Source: Acidovorax soli
Lineage (GTDB): Bacteria; Pseudomonadota; Gammaproteobacteria; Burkholderiales; Burkholderiaceae_C
Assembly: GCF_900107605.1 (NCBI RefSeq)
Contig: NZ_FNQJ01000005.1
Span: 62,001-126,000, forward strand
Length of the DNA stretch: 64,000 nucleotides
Direction of reading: 5' to 3'
The translations under genes and the position numbers were made by a program. The stretch's first letter is position 1. Each line of letters starts with the position of its first letter. The notes under the pieces were generated by a model. The model saw only the letters and a list, made by a program, of their open reading frames with translations, searched no databases and was not told the DNA's origin. Shown piece after piece: positions 25,541 through 34,661 of the stretch.

Positions 25541-26857
25541 ATGAAACACTTGCTGCGCATCCTGGAGGGGCGGCTGGAGGCGCTGCCGGTCCGCATGGCG
25601 GTTCAGTTGCCGGCAGGGCAGCGGCTGGGGGCGCGCAACGCGGCCGTCACGCTCTGGTTTCGGGACCGCATGGCGCTGGTGGCGCTGGCCACGGGTGAGA
25701 TCGGGAACGTCGGCGCAGCGATTGTCGAGGGCAAGGTGGCGCTGGAAGGCAGCATGCGCGAATTGATGGCAGCTGCCGCCGGGTTGCTGGCAACCAGCCC
25801 GGTGCAGGACCCGCACCAGCATTGGTGGCACCGTGTGCTGGCGCGCGCCAGATCGATGGCGGTGCACACGCTCCAGCACGATGCCCGCCATGTGCGGTTC
25901 CACTATGACCTGTCGGATGATTTCTATGCCCTGTGGCTGGATCCACGCAGGGTGTATTCGTGTGCCTATTTTTGCCACCCCGGCATGACGCTGGCGCGCG
26001 CGCAGGAGGCCAAGCTGGACCTGATCTGCCGCAAGCTGCGCCTGCAGCCGGGTGAGCGCTTTCTGGACATTGGCGCTGGCTGGGGGGCGCTGCTGCTGTG
26101 GGCGGCAGAGCACTATGGCGTGGACGCGACCGGCATCACCCTGTCGCGCAACCAGCATGTGCATGTGCAGCAACTCATCACGGCGCGCGGGCTCCAGGGG
26201 CGCGTGCGCGTGCAGTTGTGCGACTACCGTGAACTGCAGGCCGGGCAGCCCTTTGACAAGGTGGCCTCTGTCGGCATGTTTGAGCATGTGGGGCGGGCGA
26301 AGATGCACGCCTACTTTGTCGCCGTGCGCAAGCTCCTGCGCCCGGGCGGCTTGCTGCTCAACCACGGCATCACCGCCGGTGGCGTGGACAACGTCCAGCT
26401 GGGCGCCGGCATGGGCGATTTCATCGAGCAGTACATTTTCCCGGGCGGCGAGCTGCTCCATGCCAGCGCCGTGCTGCACGACCTGGCGCAGGCCGGGCTG
26501 GAGATGGTGGACACCGAGAATCTGCGGCCCCATTACGCCCGCACGCTGTGGGCCTGGTCCGATGCGCTGGAAGCCGTGCTGGAGCCCGCCCGCGAGGTGT
26601 TGCAGCAGCAGGCCACAGCCGAGCAAGCGGACAAGACGCTGCGCGCCTATCGCCTGTATCTGGCGGGTAGTGCGCTGGGGTTTGAGCGCGGCTGGATGGC
26701 ATTGCACCAGATACTGGCAGTGCGCCCCGATGGCGACATGCGCTCTGGCACCATGACCGGCGCACAATCGGCGTATCCGTTCACGCGCGATTACATGTAC
26801 ACCAAGGACTCCGCTGTATGCTCTATAAATTCAAGTCCCGATCAGCCCCCGATCTGA
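25541..26857 (+). CDS. cfa: Cyclopropane-fatty-acyl-phospholipid synthase family methyltransferase
   Basis: 438-residue SAM-dependent enzyme that methylenates unsaturated acyl chains of membrane phospholipids. An N-terminal lipid-binding (SCP2-like) region of about 100 residues is followed by HYDLSDDFYALWLDP, YSCAYF, the SAM-binding FLDIGAGWGALL at 174-180, GITLSRNQ, VGMFEHVG and a late YLAGSALGFERGWM. These match CFA synthase. The C-terminus overlaps the downstream DUF1840 gene by 40 bases. Neighbouring genes give no specific clue, and no regulator is adjacent. Confidence 0.92.
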   Translation: MKHLLRILEGRLEALPVRMAVQLPAGQRLGARNAAVTLWFRDRMALVALATGEIGNVGAAIVEGKVALEGSMRELMAAAAGLLATSPVQDPHQHWWHRVLARARSMAVHTLQHDARHVRFHYDLSDDFYALWLDPRRVYSCAYFCHPGMTLARAQEAKLDLICRKLRLQPGERFLDIGAGWGALLLWAAEHYGVDATGITLSRNQHVHVQQLITARGLQGRVRVQLCDYRELQAGQPFDKVASVGMFEHVGRAKMHAYFVAVRKLLRPGGLLLNHGITAGGVDNVQLGAGMGDFIEQYIFPGGELLHASAVLHDLAQAGLEMVDTENLRPHYARTLWAWSDALEAVLEPAREVLQQQATAEQADKTLRAYRLYLAGSALGFERGWMALHQILAVRPDGDMRSGTMTGAQSAYPFTRDYMYTKDSAVCSINSSPDQPPI

Positions 26858-27135
26858 TCATGCTCGAACCCCAAGGGCGCCAGATCCTTCAGATCATTGG
26901 CAAGACCCCAGGCACCAGCGGCATCATCACGGCCGCACAGATCCCTGGTGCCATGGCTGCGCTGGAAGCTGCCGTTGCAGCCGACGAGGCCCTTGCCGCC
27001 GTTGCCCAGGAACAGGCCGACGAGGATGGCGCGGAGCGCCCGGACACCGTGCGCCTTCGCCAGCGTGCGGCGCCGTTTCTCGAAATGCTGCGCCGCTCGG
27101 TCGCCGAGGAGCGCGACGTGGTGTGGGGCGCCTGA
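26818..27135 (+). CDS. DUF1840 domain-containing protein
   Basis: 105-residue protein with the DUF1840 pattern: MLYKFKS, the PDLIMLEPQG stretch, ILQIIGK, IPGAMAALEAAV and a C-terminal RAAPFLEMLRRS helix. The function of this family, common in betaproteobacteria, is not known. It is predicted to be a small cytoplasmic protein. Its ATG lies 40 bases inside the end of the cfa gene in another frame, so the two are probably co-transcribed. A GC-rich imperfect hairpin without a U-tract follows at about 27142-27165, between this gene and the convergent Bug receptor. Confidence 0.85.
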   Translation: MLYKFKSRSAPDLIMLEPQGRQILQIIGKTPGTSGIITAAQIPGAMAALEAAVAADEALAAVAQEQADEDGAERPDTVRLRQRAAPFLEMLRRSVAEERDVVWGA

Positions 27136-27169
27136 CGCGGTGCACGCAGGGACCCCTGCCGCGTGCAAG

Positions 27170-28195
27170 TCAGTCGACCTTTGCGCCAGAGGCTTTCACC
27201 ACGCCCGCCCATTTGCGGTGCTCATTGTCGATATGCCGGGCAAACTCGGTGGGCGTGTTGCCGCCGGGAATGGCCCCCTGTGCCATCAAGCGCTCTTTCA
27301 TGCCCGGTGATGCCAGGGCCTTGGCGACTTCCTGCTGGACACGGTTGACGATGTCGGGCGGCGTGCCTGCCGGCGCCAGCAGCCCAAACCACGAACTGGC
27401 TTCATAGCCCTTGAGCGCCGGGCCGCCGGCCTGCTCCACCGTGGGCACATCGGGAAGGGCCGCAGAGCGCTGGCTGCTGGTCACCGCCAGCGCAACCAGC
27501 TTGCCGGCCTTGATCTGCGCCATCGACGAGGGCAGGTTGTCAAACATGACATCGGCATTGCCGGCCACCATGTCCATCAGTGCCGGCCCCGAGCCGCGGT
27601 ACGGCAGATGCAGCATGTAGGTGCCCGTCATGCTCTTGAAGAGCTCGCCAGCCAGATGGATGGAGGTGCCGTTGCCGCTCGATGCCATGTTCATCTTTCC
27701 CGGGCTGGCCTTGGCCGCCCGGATGAAATCCTGCACATTGTTCACCCCCAGGGCCTTGGCCTTGTCGGTGTTCATCACCATCACGTTGGGCACGGCGGCC
27801 ACCAGCGTCACCGGCACAAAATCCTTGATGGGATCGTAAGGCAGCTTGGCGTAGAGCGCGCGGTTGATGCCGTGCGTACCGACGGTGCCCATCAGCAGCG
27901 TGTAGCCGTCTGCCGGGGACTTGGCCACGATTTCCGCGCCGACGTTGCCGCCCGCGCCTGCCCGGTTGTCCACGATGAACTGCTGGCCGAACGCACGGCT
28001 CAGGTCCGGTACCAGCGCGCGCGCCAGGATGTCCGTGGTGCCGCCCGGTGCGAAGGGTACGACGATGCGCACCGGCTTGGTGGGCCAGGTGCCCTGGGCA
28101 TGGGCGGCCGGCAGCGCAGCGAGGGCGCAACCCAGGGAGAGCGCCACCATGGCTGCAAGGCTTTGACGGCGGGGCGGGTGGATGAACAAGGCCAT
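27170..28195 (-). CDS. Bug/TctC family periplasmic solute-binding protein
   Basis: 341-residue receptor of the Bug (Bordetella uptake gene)/TctC family, which serves tripartite tricarboxylate transporters. A signal peptide ends AAHAQ at about residue 30. [54 protein letters not shown] and AWFGL-type APAGTP are family hallmarks. ATG 28195 follows an AGGAAG site. No TctA/TctB membrane genes are adjacent, as is usual for the many orphan Bug receptors in this group. Ligand unknown, probably a carboxylate. Confidence 0.88.
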   Translation of the reverse strand: MALFIHPPRRQSLAAMVALSLGCALAALPAAHAQGTWPTKPVRIVVPFAPGGTTDILARALVPDLSRAFGQQFIVDNRAGAGGNVGAEIVAKSPADGYTLLMGTVGTHGINRALYAKLPYDPIKDFVPVTLVAAVPNVMVMNTDKAKALGVNNVQDFIRAAKASPGKMNMASSGNGTSIHLAGELFKSMTGTYMLHLPYRGSGPALMDMVAGNADVMFDNLPSSMAQIKAGKLVALAVTSSQRSAALPDVPTVEQAGGPALKGYEASSWFGLLAPAGTPPDIVNRVQQEVAKALASPGMKERLMAQGAIPGGNTPTEFARHIDNEHRKWAGVVKASGAKVD

Positions 28196-28309
28196 GAACT
28201 TCCTTTCAGTGGGAGACCCCTGGGTTCTACGCGTCCCGGGCGCAGCCGTGCAGGTGGATAACCCCAACCATGCGGCGCGTGCAGCCGTGTACGCGTGGGT
28301 CCGCGCCAG

Positions 28310-28343
28310 AAAAAAGCCGCCTGGCCCCAAGGGGCAGGCGGCT
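28310..28343 (-). terminator. Rho-independent terminator after the second Bug gene
   Basis: On the minus strand AGCCGCCTG-CCCC pairs with GGGG-CAGGCGGCT (one unpaired base at 28324) around a TT loop, then runs into T6 at 28315-28310. It lies about 30 bases after the stop of the gene at 28374-29360, so that gene and the next Bug gene are probably separate units. Confidence 0.9.
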
Positions 28344-28373
28344 GGCTGTGTCCAAGCTGAAAGCGGGACGGGC

Positions 28374-29360
28374 TCAGTCGGCGTAGGTACCGGCGGCCTT
28401 GATGACGGCGCCCCACTTGTCGATCTCGGCCTGCACGAATTTCTTGTGCTCAGCGGGTTCGACGCGCTTGTCGGTCACCACCACGGCGCCCAGGCCTTCC
28501 TGCTTCTTGATGAAGTCGGGGTCCTTCAAGGCCACCTTCAGGGCGTCGTTGATTTTGGTCACAACGGCGGCTGGCGTGCCCTTGGGCGCGTACAGGCCGT
28601 GCCAGATGGTCACTTCAAAATTCTTCAGCCCCGACTCAGCCAGCGTGGGCAGGTCCTTGAGTGCCGGTGTCTTCAGGCGTTTGGCGGTTGTCACGGCAAA
28701 GGCCTTGACCTTCTTGCCTTCGATCTGCGACGTGGTGTTGGTGGTCTGGTCGCACAGCAGGTCGATCTGGCCACCGATCAGGTCGGTGATGGCCGGCGCC
28801 GTGCCCTTGTAGGGCACCGTGGTCATTTCGACATGCATGGCGTTCTGGAACATCAGGCCGCACAGGTGAGAGGCCGCGCCCAGACCCGCGTTGCCCAGAT
28901 TGATCTTGCCCTTGTTCTGGTCAATCCAGGCAGTGAGTTCCTTCATGTTGTTCGCCGGGATGTTGGGCCGGGCGATCAGCGTCATGGGCACATCATTGAC
29001 CATGCCCAGGTACTCGAAATCGTTGGGCACGCTGAACGACAGCTTGCGGTACAGCGCAGGCATGGTGGACATGCCAATGTGGTTGAGCAGCAGCGTGTAG
29101 CCATCGGGGGTTGCGCGGGCCACGCGGGCTGCGCCGATCGAGCTGCCGGCGCCTGCCGTGTTGTCCACGACCACGTTGGCGCCCAGCGGCTTGCGCAGGG
29201 CTTCTGCGAGGTCACGGGCTACGCGGTCTGTGGGGCCGCCCGCGGTAAAGGGCACCACCAGGGTGACGGTCTTGTCCTTGGCGGGATAATCCTGGGCTTG
29301 TGCGCCCAGTGTGGCGGCTGCTGCGGTGGCGAGCAGTGCGAGTTTCAGCATCGTTTTCAT
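28374..29360 (-). CDS. Bug/TctC family periplasmic solute-binding protein
   Basis: 328-residue Bug-family receptor. The signal peptide ends AQAQD at about residue 22, followed by the family core [51 protein letters not shown] and [11 protein letters not shown]. It ends with its own terminator. The ATG is preceded by an AT-rich leader (see 29425-29530). No transport membrane genes are adjacent. It is diverged from the neighbouring Bug protein, so the pair probably bind different acids. Confidence 0.88.
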   Translation of the reverse strand: MKTMLKLALLATAAAATLGAQAQDYPAKDKTVTLVVPFTAGGPTDRVARDLAEALRKPLGANVVVDNTAGAGSSIGAARVARATPDGYTLLLNHIGMSTMPALYRKLSFSVPNDFEYLGMVNDVPMTLIARPNIPANNMKELTAWIDQNKGKINLGNAGLGAASHLCGLMFQNAMHVEMTTVPYKGTAPAITDLIGGQIDLLCDQTTNTTSQIEGKKVKAFAVTTAKRLKTPALKDLPTLAESGLKNFEVTIWHGLYAPKGTPAAVVTKINDALKVALKDPDFIKKQEGLGAVVVTDKRVEPAEHKKFVQAEIDKWGAVIKAAGTYAD

Positions 29361-29424
29361 GGAACGCTCCGGTAATTTGACGCGCCATGATAACGAGGCC
29401 GCCTCAAAGGGGTATTGAGGAAAT

Positions 29425-29530
29425 CACTTAAAGCTTGTCGGATATGAATTAAATTAATAAACCTCGAAAACTAATATGTATGGAGTTTTATAGCTATGTA
29501 ATTGATAGCTTTATAAGGGTAAACGCTGAT
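29425..29530. promoter_or_regulatory. AT-rich leader region upstream of a Bug gene
   Basis: About 100 bases of strongly AT-rich sequence in an otherwise GC-rich chromosome, including a TTAAATTAAT run and the inverted repeat AGCTAT-N7-ATAGCT at 29492-29510. It lies between the PaaK-like gene end (29593) and the Bug gene start (29360), both leftward. The simplest reading is the promoter and leader of the Bug gene. The AGCTAT arms recall the repeat family at 30864 but do not align convincingly. No coding potential is seen in 29361-29592. Confidence 0.35.
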
Positions 29531-29592
29531 GCGTTCTGTGTCCTGCGCTCGCCTGCGCAACCCGCATTCGGGGGGGGGCGCGGGCATGTTTT

Positions 29593-30840
29593 TCAGCGAT
29601 AGCTGCGCGCGTCTTCAATGACGCGGCCATCGTTGGGCAGGGAGCCCGGGGCCACCATCTGCACCTCGCTGCGCAGCTTGGTCACCTCGCGTACAACGTC
29701 GGCGAGCTGGCGTGCAAAGCCCTCGGCGGTTTCGTGCGTTTCGACCTGCAGCACCATCTGGTCGCTGGCCATCTCGCCGCTCACCACCAGCCGGGCCCGC
29801 AGCACCTGCGGAAACCGGCGCGCGATGGCGGCGACCTGCGCTGGGTGCACGAACATGCCGCGCACCTTGGTGGTCTGATCGGCGCGCCCCATCCAGCCCT
29901 TGATGCGGGTGCTGGTGCGGCCGGTGGGGCAAAAGCCGGGCAACACGGCGGAGAGATCGCCGGTGCCAAAACGGACCAGCGGATAGTCGGGGTTCAGGGT
30001 GGTCACCACGATTTCGCCCACCTCGCCCTCGGGCACCGGGTCTCCCGTGCCGGGGCGCACGATCTCGACGATCACGCCTTCGTCCAGCACCAGGCCTTCG
30101 CGCGCCGCGGTTTCGTAGGCAATCAGGCCCAGGTCGGCCGTGCCGTAGCACTGGTAACCAGCGATGCCGCGTTCGGCGAACCAGTCGCGCAGCGACGGCG
30201 GAAAGGCTTCTGCCGACAGCAGGGCCTTGGTCACGCTGGGCAGGGGCTGCTGGAGTTCGGCGGCTTTTTCAAGGATCAGCTTGAGAAAGCTCGGTGTGCC
30301 GATGTAGCCCGCCGGGCGCAGCTCGGCCATGGCCTGCACCTGCTGCTCGGTCTGGCCGGTACCGCCCGGAAACACCGTGCAGCCCAGTGCATGGGCGCCG
30401 TTTTCCATCATCGAGCCGGCTGGCACGAAGTGGTAGCTGAAGCAGTTGTGGGCCAGCTCGCCGGCGCGAAAACCGGCGGCGTACAGCGCGCGCGCCATGC
30501 GCCAGTAGTCGCGGCGAGTGCTCTCGGGCTCGTAGAGCGGGCCGGGGCTGGAGAAAACGCGCGGCATGGCAGCGCCGAAACCAATGGTGGCAAATCCGCC
30601 AAAAACGTTGTCGGCGCGCCCGGCCTGCTGGCGCTCCTGAAGCTCGTGCTTGCGCGTGACCGGCAGCAGCGCCAGTGCAGCGCGGCTGGTGACGCTGGCC
30701 GCATCCACGCCTTGCAGGATCTGGCCCAAGGCGGCCGAATGGCGCTGCGCATGGGCGATCTGCGCAGGCAGGGTCGCCATCAGTTGGGCTTCGCGTTGTG
30801 CCGGGTCGCGGGTTTCCAGGGCGTCGTAGAACGTGTTCAT
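29593..30840 (-). CDS. AMP-dependent ligase of the phenylacetate-CoA ligase (PaaK) family
   Basis: 415-residue member of the ANL/PaaK branch that would activate a carboxylic acid to its acyl-CoA with ATP. Visible landmarks are SSPGPLYEP (the usual Ser/Thr/Gly-rich loop is degenerate here), GTPSFLKLILE, YGTADLGLIAYE, the VRFGTGDLS aspartate motif, and GMFVHPAQVAAI followed by the C-terminal ligase domain. It lies at the end of the leftward LIV transporter cluster, so it may process the imported substrate. The degenerate P-loop makes it less certain that it is a standard ligase. Substrate unknown. Confidence 0.8.
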   Translation of the reverse strand: MNTFYDALETRDPAQREAQLMATLPAQIAHAQRHSAALGQILQGVDAASVTSRAALALLPVTRKHELQERQQAGRADNVFGGFATIGFGAAMPRVFSSPGPLYEPESTRRDYWRMARALYAAGFRAGELAHNCFSYHFVPAGSMMENGAHALGCTVFPGGTGQTEQQVQAMAELRPAGYIGTPSFLKLILEKAAELQQPLPSVTKALLSAEAFPPSLRDWFAERGIAGYQCYGTADLGLIAYETAAREGLVLDEGVIVEIVRPGTGDPVPEGEVGEIVVTTLNPDYPLVRFGTGDLSAVLPGFCPTGRTSTRIKGWMGRADQTTKVRGMFVHPAQVAAIARRFPQVLRARLVVSGEMASDQMVLQVETHETAEGFARQLADVVREVTKLRSEVQMVAPGSLPNDGRVIEDARSYR

Positions 30841-30863
30841 GCAAAGGGTTCCAGTGCAATAGA

Positions 30864-30925
30864 TTTGAATGAAATTGACCGCTAGCGCTCATCTATAAAA
30901 CGCAATTAGCTATGAATTTAGGAGT
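30864..30925 (+). repeat. 62-base copy of the AT-rich intergenic repeat
   Basis: Starts TTTGA, contains GCTAG-GCT-ATCTAT and AGCTAT, and ends TTTAGGAGT. It aligns without gaps over all 62 bases to the copy at 54556-54617 with 47 identities (76%). It lies just before the PaaK-like gene on the minus strand, between that gene and livF. Confidence 0.75.
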
Positions 30926-31032
30926 TTTCGGTATGGCGTTGATTGCGGACTCGGCGTCTCAAACTGGCGCTGCGCTCATCCCAGCGCACCCGTGGAACTG
31001 GCTTTGCCAGGCCACCGGGTGCGTCCCCCTGA

Positions 31033-31061
31033 GGGGGAAGGCGCGACAGCGCCTCAGGGGG
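31033..31061. repeat. GC-rich hairpin repeat at the 3' end of livF
   Basis: 29 bases framed by GGGGG on both ends with an internal AGGCGC-N4-GCGCCT hairpin. It is identical at 28 of 29 positions to 32066-32094. It begins four bases after the livF stop on the minus strand. The flank CCCCCTGAGGGGG (31026-31037) can form an alternative stem. Position suggests a transcript-end structure, although no U-tract follows. Confidence 0.75.
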
Positions 31062-31065
31062 CACG

Positions 31066-31875
31066 TCAAGCAAGCCAGCGCTTGCGGCGCTTGTAGCTCT
31101 TGACGTCCTTGAAGCTCTTGCGCTCGCCGCCGCCCACGCCCAGGTAGAACTCCTTGACGTCCTCGTTGTTGGCCAGATCGGTGGCAGCGCCGTCCATCAC
31201 CACGCGGCCGCTTTCCATGATGTAGCCGTAGTCGGCATATTGGAGTGCCATGTTGGTGTTCTGCTCGGCCAGCAGGAAGGTCACCTTCTCCTTGGCATTG
31301 AGGTCTTTCACGATGTTGAACACCTCCTCCACGATCTGCGGCGCCAGCCCCATCGAGGGTTCGTCGAGCAGCACCACGCTGGGGTTGGCCATGAGCGCGC
31401 GGCCGATGGCGCACATCTGCTGCTCGCCGCCCGAGGTGTAGGCGGCCTGCGAGGTGCGGCGCGTCTTCAGGCGCGGAAAGTAGTTGTAGACCTTCTCCAG
31501 GTTGGCCGCGACCTCGGCCTTGCTGGTGCGGGTGTACGAGCCCGTCATCAGGTTCTCTTCGATGGTCAGGTGGGCGAAACAGTGGCGGCCTTCCATGACC
31601 TGCACCACACCGCGTTTGACCAGATCCGCGGGCGAGAGGTTTTCAATGCGCTCACCGCGCAGCTCGATCGTGCCCTTGGTGACCTCGCCGCGCTCGCCCT
31701 TGAGCAGGTTGGAGATGGCGCGCAGCGTGGTGGTCTTGCCGGCGCCGTTGCCCCCCAGAATCGCCACAATGGCGCCCTCGGGCACCTGCAGCGAGACGCC
31801 CTTGAGTACCAGGATCACGTGGTTGTAGATGACCTCGATGCCGTTGACGTTGAGAACGATTTTTTGAGAGTCCAT
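31066..31875 (-). CDS. livF: LIV-type ABC transporter ATP-binding protein LivF
   Basis: 269-residue ATPase of the branched-chain amino acid/carboxylate ABC family. Walker [11 protein letters not shown], signature SGGEQQMCAIGRALM, Walker B VVLLDEPSMGLAP and switch LLAEQN identify the LivF subunit. ATG 31875 gives the normal family N-terminus. The C-terminus has a Lys/Arg-rich extension (SYKRRKRW). It follows the binding-protein gene after 225 bases that contain two hairpins, so its expression is probably lower than that of the receptor. Confidence 0.9.
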   Translation of the reverse strand: MDSQKIVLNVNGIEVIYNHVILVLKGVSLQVPEGAIVAILGGNGAGKTTTLRAISNLLKGERGEVTKGTIELRGERIENLSPADLVKRGVVQVMEGRHCFAHLTIEENLMTGSYTRTSKAEVAANLEKVYNYFPRLKTRRTSQAAYTSGGEQQMCAIGRALMANPSVVLLDEPSMGLAPQIVEEVFNIVKDLNAKEKVTFLLAEQNTNMALQYADYGYIMESGRVVMDGAATDLANNEDVKEFYLGVGGGERKSFKDVKSYKRRKRWLA

Positions 31876-32031
31876 GGTGTTGCCTTCGCTGTGCCAATCG
31901 GGAGGGCTGTGCTTGCAACCCTTTCGATTGGCGGCTGCCCGCAGGAGCAACCGCTGATCACTGGCCGTAAAAACTGTCGCTGCCCAGGCCAGGAACGCCG
32001 CGCAAGGGCCGCCCCGCCGCGCTGGCGTTGT

Positions 32032-32094
32032 CCCCCTTCCCGCAGCGCGAAGCGCTAAGAGAGAAGGGGGAAGGCGCGTCAGCGCCTCAGGGGG
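32032..32094. repeat. Tandem hairpins, including second copy of the GC-rich repeat, between binding protein and livF
   Basis: CCCCCTTC at 32032-32039 pairs with GAAGGGGG at 32063-32070, with an inner AGCGC-GAA-GCGCT stem at 32044-32056. It runs directly into the 29-base GC-rich repeat at 32066-32094 (28 of 29 identical to 31033-31061). The block starts six bases after the binding-protein stop on the minus strand and fills most of the gap to livF. From memory, similar sequences are common between genes in Comamonadaceae. Confidence 0.75.
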
Positions 32095-32100
32095 ATGTCC

Positions 32101-33429
32101 TCAAGATTGGCAATCCCCCGCATCCCGGCGCGTCATCTTCTTGTCCGCCAGGTACTTGTCGGCACCCGCCTTGACCATGGGCTTCAGGATCTGCTCGTCG
32201 GCCTGGTACCAGTCGGACGAGAAGTTGAACTTCTTGCCATCCCAGGTGTGCACCCGTGCCCAGGTGGAACCCATGTGGTCGGCGCAGCTGGTGGACAGCG
32301 GACGCATCAGGTCCTTGAAGCCCAGCGCATCCAGCTTCTTCTGGTCGAGGGACAGGTTCTCCATGCCCCAGCGCACTTGTTCGCCGGTCATGACCTTGCC
32401 CTTGCCGAAGCGCTCCTGCGCGCGGCGCACGGCCTCGACGGCCAGCATCTGGATGATCACGCCGCGGGTGTACAGCACCGAGCCCACTTCATCCTTGGGT
32501 CCCGTGCCCTGGCCCTTGTCGTGCACGTTCTTGAGGATGTCCTGGATGACCTTGGACTGCGTGCCATAGCCGTTGAGCGCCAGCGCGTTGTAGCCCTTGG
32601 CGCCTTCGCCCACATCGCGCACGTCGGGTTCGGCACCGGCCCACCACACGCCGTACATCTTGTCGCGCGGGTAGCCCGTGGCCTGGGCTTCCTTCAGTGC
32701 GGTGGAGTTCATGACGCCCCAGCCCCACAGCAGCACGTAGTCGGGACGGCTCTGGCGCACCTGCAGCCAGGTGGCTTTCTGTTCCACGCCGGGTGCGGTC
32801 ACGGGCAGCATCTGCAGCTCGAAGCCATGCATCTTGGCGCGTTCCTGCAGCAGCGGGATCGGTTCTTTGCCGAACGGGCTGTCGTGGTACACGAGGGCGA
32901 TCTTCTTGCCCTTGAGCTTGTCCAGCCCGCCGTTGGCCTTGCCCAGGTGCTGGATCAGGATGTCGGCACCCGTCCAGTAACTGCCCATGTAGGGGAAGTT
33001 CCATTTGAACGCCTGGCCGTCCTGCGCCACCGACAGGCCGTAGCCCAGCGTCATCAGCGGGATCTTGTCCACGGGGGCTTTTTCGGTCAGTGCAAACGTG
33101 ATGCCGGTGGCCTGGGGGTCGAACAGCGAGACGCCGGGCTTGCTCTTGAGGCGTTCGTAGCATTCCACGCCGCGGTCGGTGGCATAGCCGGTTTCACACT
33201 CTTCAAAGGTGAGCTTGACGCCGTTGATGCCGCCGTCGCGCGCGTTGATCATCTTGATGTAGTCCTGCTTGCCGTTGGCCCATGGCACGCCGTTGGGTGC
33301 ATAGGGGCCGGTACGGTAGGACAGCAGCGGGAAGAACTGCTCCTTGGCTTGCGCGAAGGCACTGGTCGTGACGGACGACGCGCCTGCGGCGACCACTGCG
33401 GCAGCGATCACGAGTTTCGAAAGCTTCAT
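32101..33429 (-). CDS. LIV-type ABC transporter periplasmic binding protein
   Basis: 442-residue receptor of the leucine-binding superfamily, longer than amino-acid receptors (about 370) and closer in size to those found beside CoA ligases. A signal peptide ends SAFAQA at about residue 27. The mature chain begins EQFFPLLSYRTGPYAPNG, with NGVKLTFEECETGY and KIALVYHDSPFGKEP further on. ATG 33429 follows an AAAGGAG site. It lies within the leftward livGHM cluster. Ligand unknown; an organic acid activated by the neighbouring ligases is plausible. Confidence 0.88.
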   Translation of the reverse strand: MKLSKLVIAAAVVAAGASSVTTSAFAQAKEQFFPLLSYRTGPYAPNGVPWANGKQDYIKMINARDGGINGVKLTFEECETGYATDRGVECYERLKSKPGVSLFDPQATGITFALTEKAPVDKIPLMTLGYGLSVAQDGQAFKWNFPYMGSYWTGADILIQHLGKANGGLDKLKGKKIALVYHDSPFGKEPIPLLQERAKMHGFELQMLPVTAPGVEQKATWLQVRQSRPDYVLLWGWGVMNSTALKEAQATGYPRDKMYGVWWAGAEPDVRDVGEGAKGYNALALNGYGTQSKVIQDILKNVHDKGQGTGPKDEVGSVLYTRGVIIQMLAVEAVRRAQERFGKGKVMTGEQVRWGMENLSLDQKKLDALGFKDLMRPLSTSCADHMGSTWARVHTWDGKKFNFSSDWYQADEQILKPMVKAGADKYLADKKMTRRDAGDCQS

Positions 33430-33555
33430 GGATGTCTCCTTTGGATGAATGTGTTGAAGCACGGGGGAAAACCAGATGGACAGACAGTTAACGCGGCAAT
33501 GCAGGCAGTCCGTATCGGGAATTGCGTGTAAGGGGTTTCCTCATGGGCTGCACGC

Positions 33556-34632
33556 TCAGTGGGGGAACGGCCACAGGCGCAGCTTCTGCTTGGCGGTGGA
33601 CCACAGCTTGGCCAGGCCGTGCGGCTCCACGATGAGGAACCAGACGATGAGGGCGCCAAAAATCATCAGTTCAGCGTGCGAGACCCCGGCGGTGGAGATT
33701 TCGATGCCAAAAACACCGAGGAGTGCGGGCAGGAACTGGTTGAGCACGATGGGCAACACCACGATGAAGGCCGCGCCGAAAAAGCCACCCATGATGGAAC
33801 CCAGGCCGCCAATGATCACCATGAACAGCAGCCGGAACGAAATTTCCACCGAGAACGCGGCCGGCTCCCAGGCACCCAGGTGCACAAAGGCCCACAGCGC
33901 GCCGGCCATGCCGATGATGAAAGAGCTCACGGCAAACGCGCTGAGCTTGGCGTACATGGGGCGGATGCCGATCACGGCAGCGGCCACGTCCATGTCGCGG
34001 ATGGCCATCCATTCGCGTCCGATCGCGCCGCGCACGAGGTTCTTGGCCAGCAGGGCCACGATCACCAGCAGGGCCAGGCAGAACAGGTATTTGCTGGTGG
34101 CGCTCTCGATGGGCAGGCCCAGCACCTGCAGGCTGCTCACCGACACCGAGCCCGAGTCGGAGTTGTTGGTGAACCACTTGATGCGCAGGAACATCCAGTC
34201 GCTGAAGAACTGCGCGGCCAGCGTGGCCACGGCCAGGTACAGCCCCTTCACGCGCAGGCTGGGCAGGCCGAACAGGATGCCGAAGAACGTGGCGCACAGC
34301 CCGCCCAGGATCAGCGCCGGAATCAGCGGCATGCCCGGGAAGCGCACGAAGAAGTTGTAGGCGCCATAGGCGCCAACGGCCATGAAGGCGCCCGAGCCCA
34401 GCGAGATCTGGCCGCAGTAGCCGACCAGGATGTTTACCCCCAAAGCCGCCAGCGACATGATCACGAAGGGGATCAGGATGGCGCGGAAGATGTAGTCGCT
34501 GGCCAGCATGGGCACGGCGATGAAGGCAATGGCCAGAAGGATGCCGATGGCAAGGCGGTCCTGCGCGATCGGGAAGATCTGCTGGTCGGCGCGGTAGCTG
34601 GTCTTGAACTGGCCGTTTTCGCGGTAGAGCAT
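33556..34632 (-). CDS. livM: LIV-type ABC transporter permease LivM
   Basis: 358-residue inner-membrane permease with about ten hydrophobic segments. It shows the LivM signature GVNILVGYCGQISLGSGAFMAVGAYGAY, which includes the GxISLGxxxFM motif, and the cytoplasmic loop GREWMAIRDMDVAAAVIGI that contacts the ATPases. It lies 29 bases after livH and 126 bases before the binding-protein gene, all on the minus strand. Gene order G-H-M-K-F is usual for carboxylate-type LIV systems. Confidence 0.92.
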   Translation of the reverse strand: MLYRENGQFKTSYRADQQIFPIAQDRLAIGILLAIAFIAVPMLASDYIFRAILIPFVIMSLAALGVNILVGYCGQISLGSGAFMAVGAYGAYNFFVRFPGMPLIPALILGGLCATFFGILFGLPSLRVKGLYLAVATLAAQFFSDWMFLRIKWFTNNSDSGSVSVSSLQVLGLPIESATSKYLFCLALLVIVALLAKNLVRGAIGREWMAIRDMDVAAAVIGIRPMYAKLSAFAVSSFIIGMAGALWAFVHLGAWEPAAFSVEISFRLLFMVIIGGLGSIMGGFFGAAFIVVLPIVLNQFLPALLGVFGIEISTAGVSHAELMIFGALIVWFLIVEPHGLAKLWSTAKQKLRLWPFPH

Positions 34633-34661
34633 GGTGTGTCTCCTGTTGTTCTTGTGATGGC

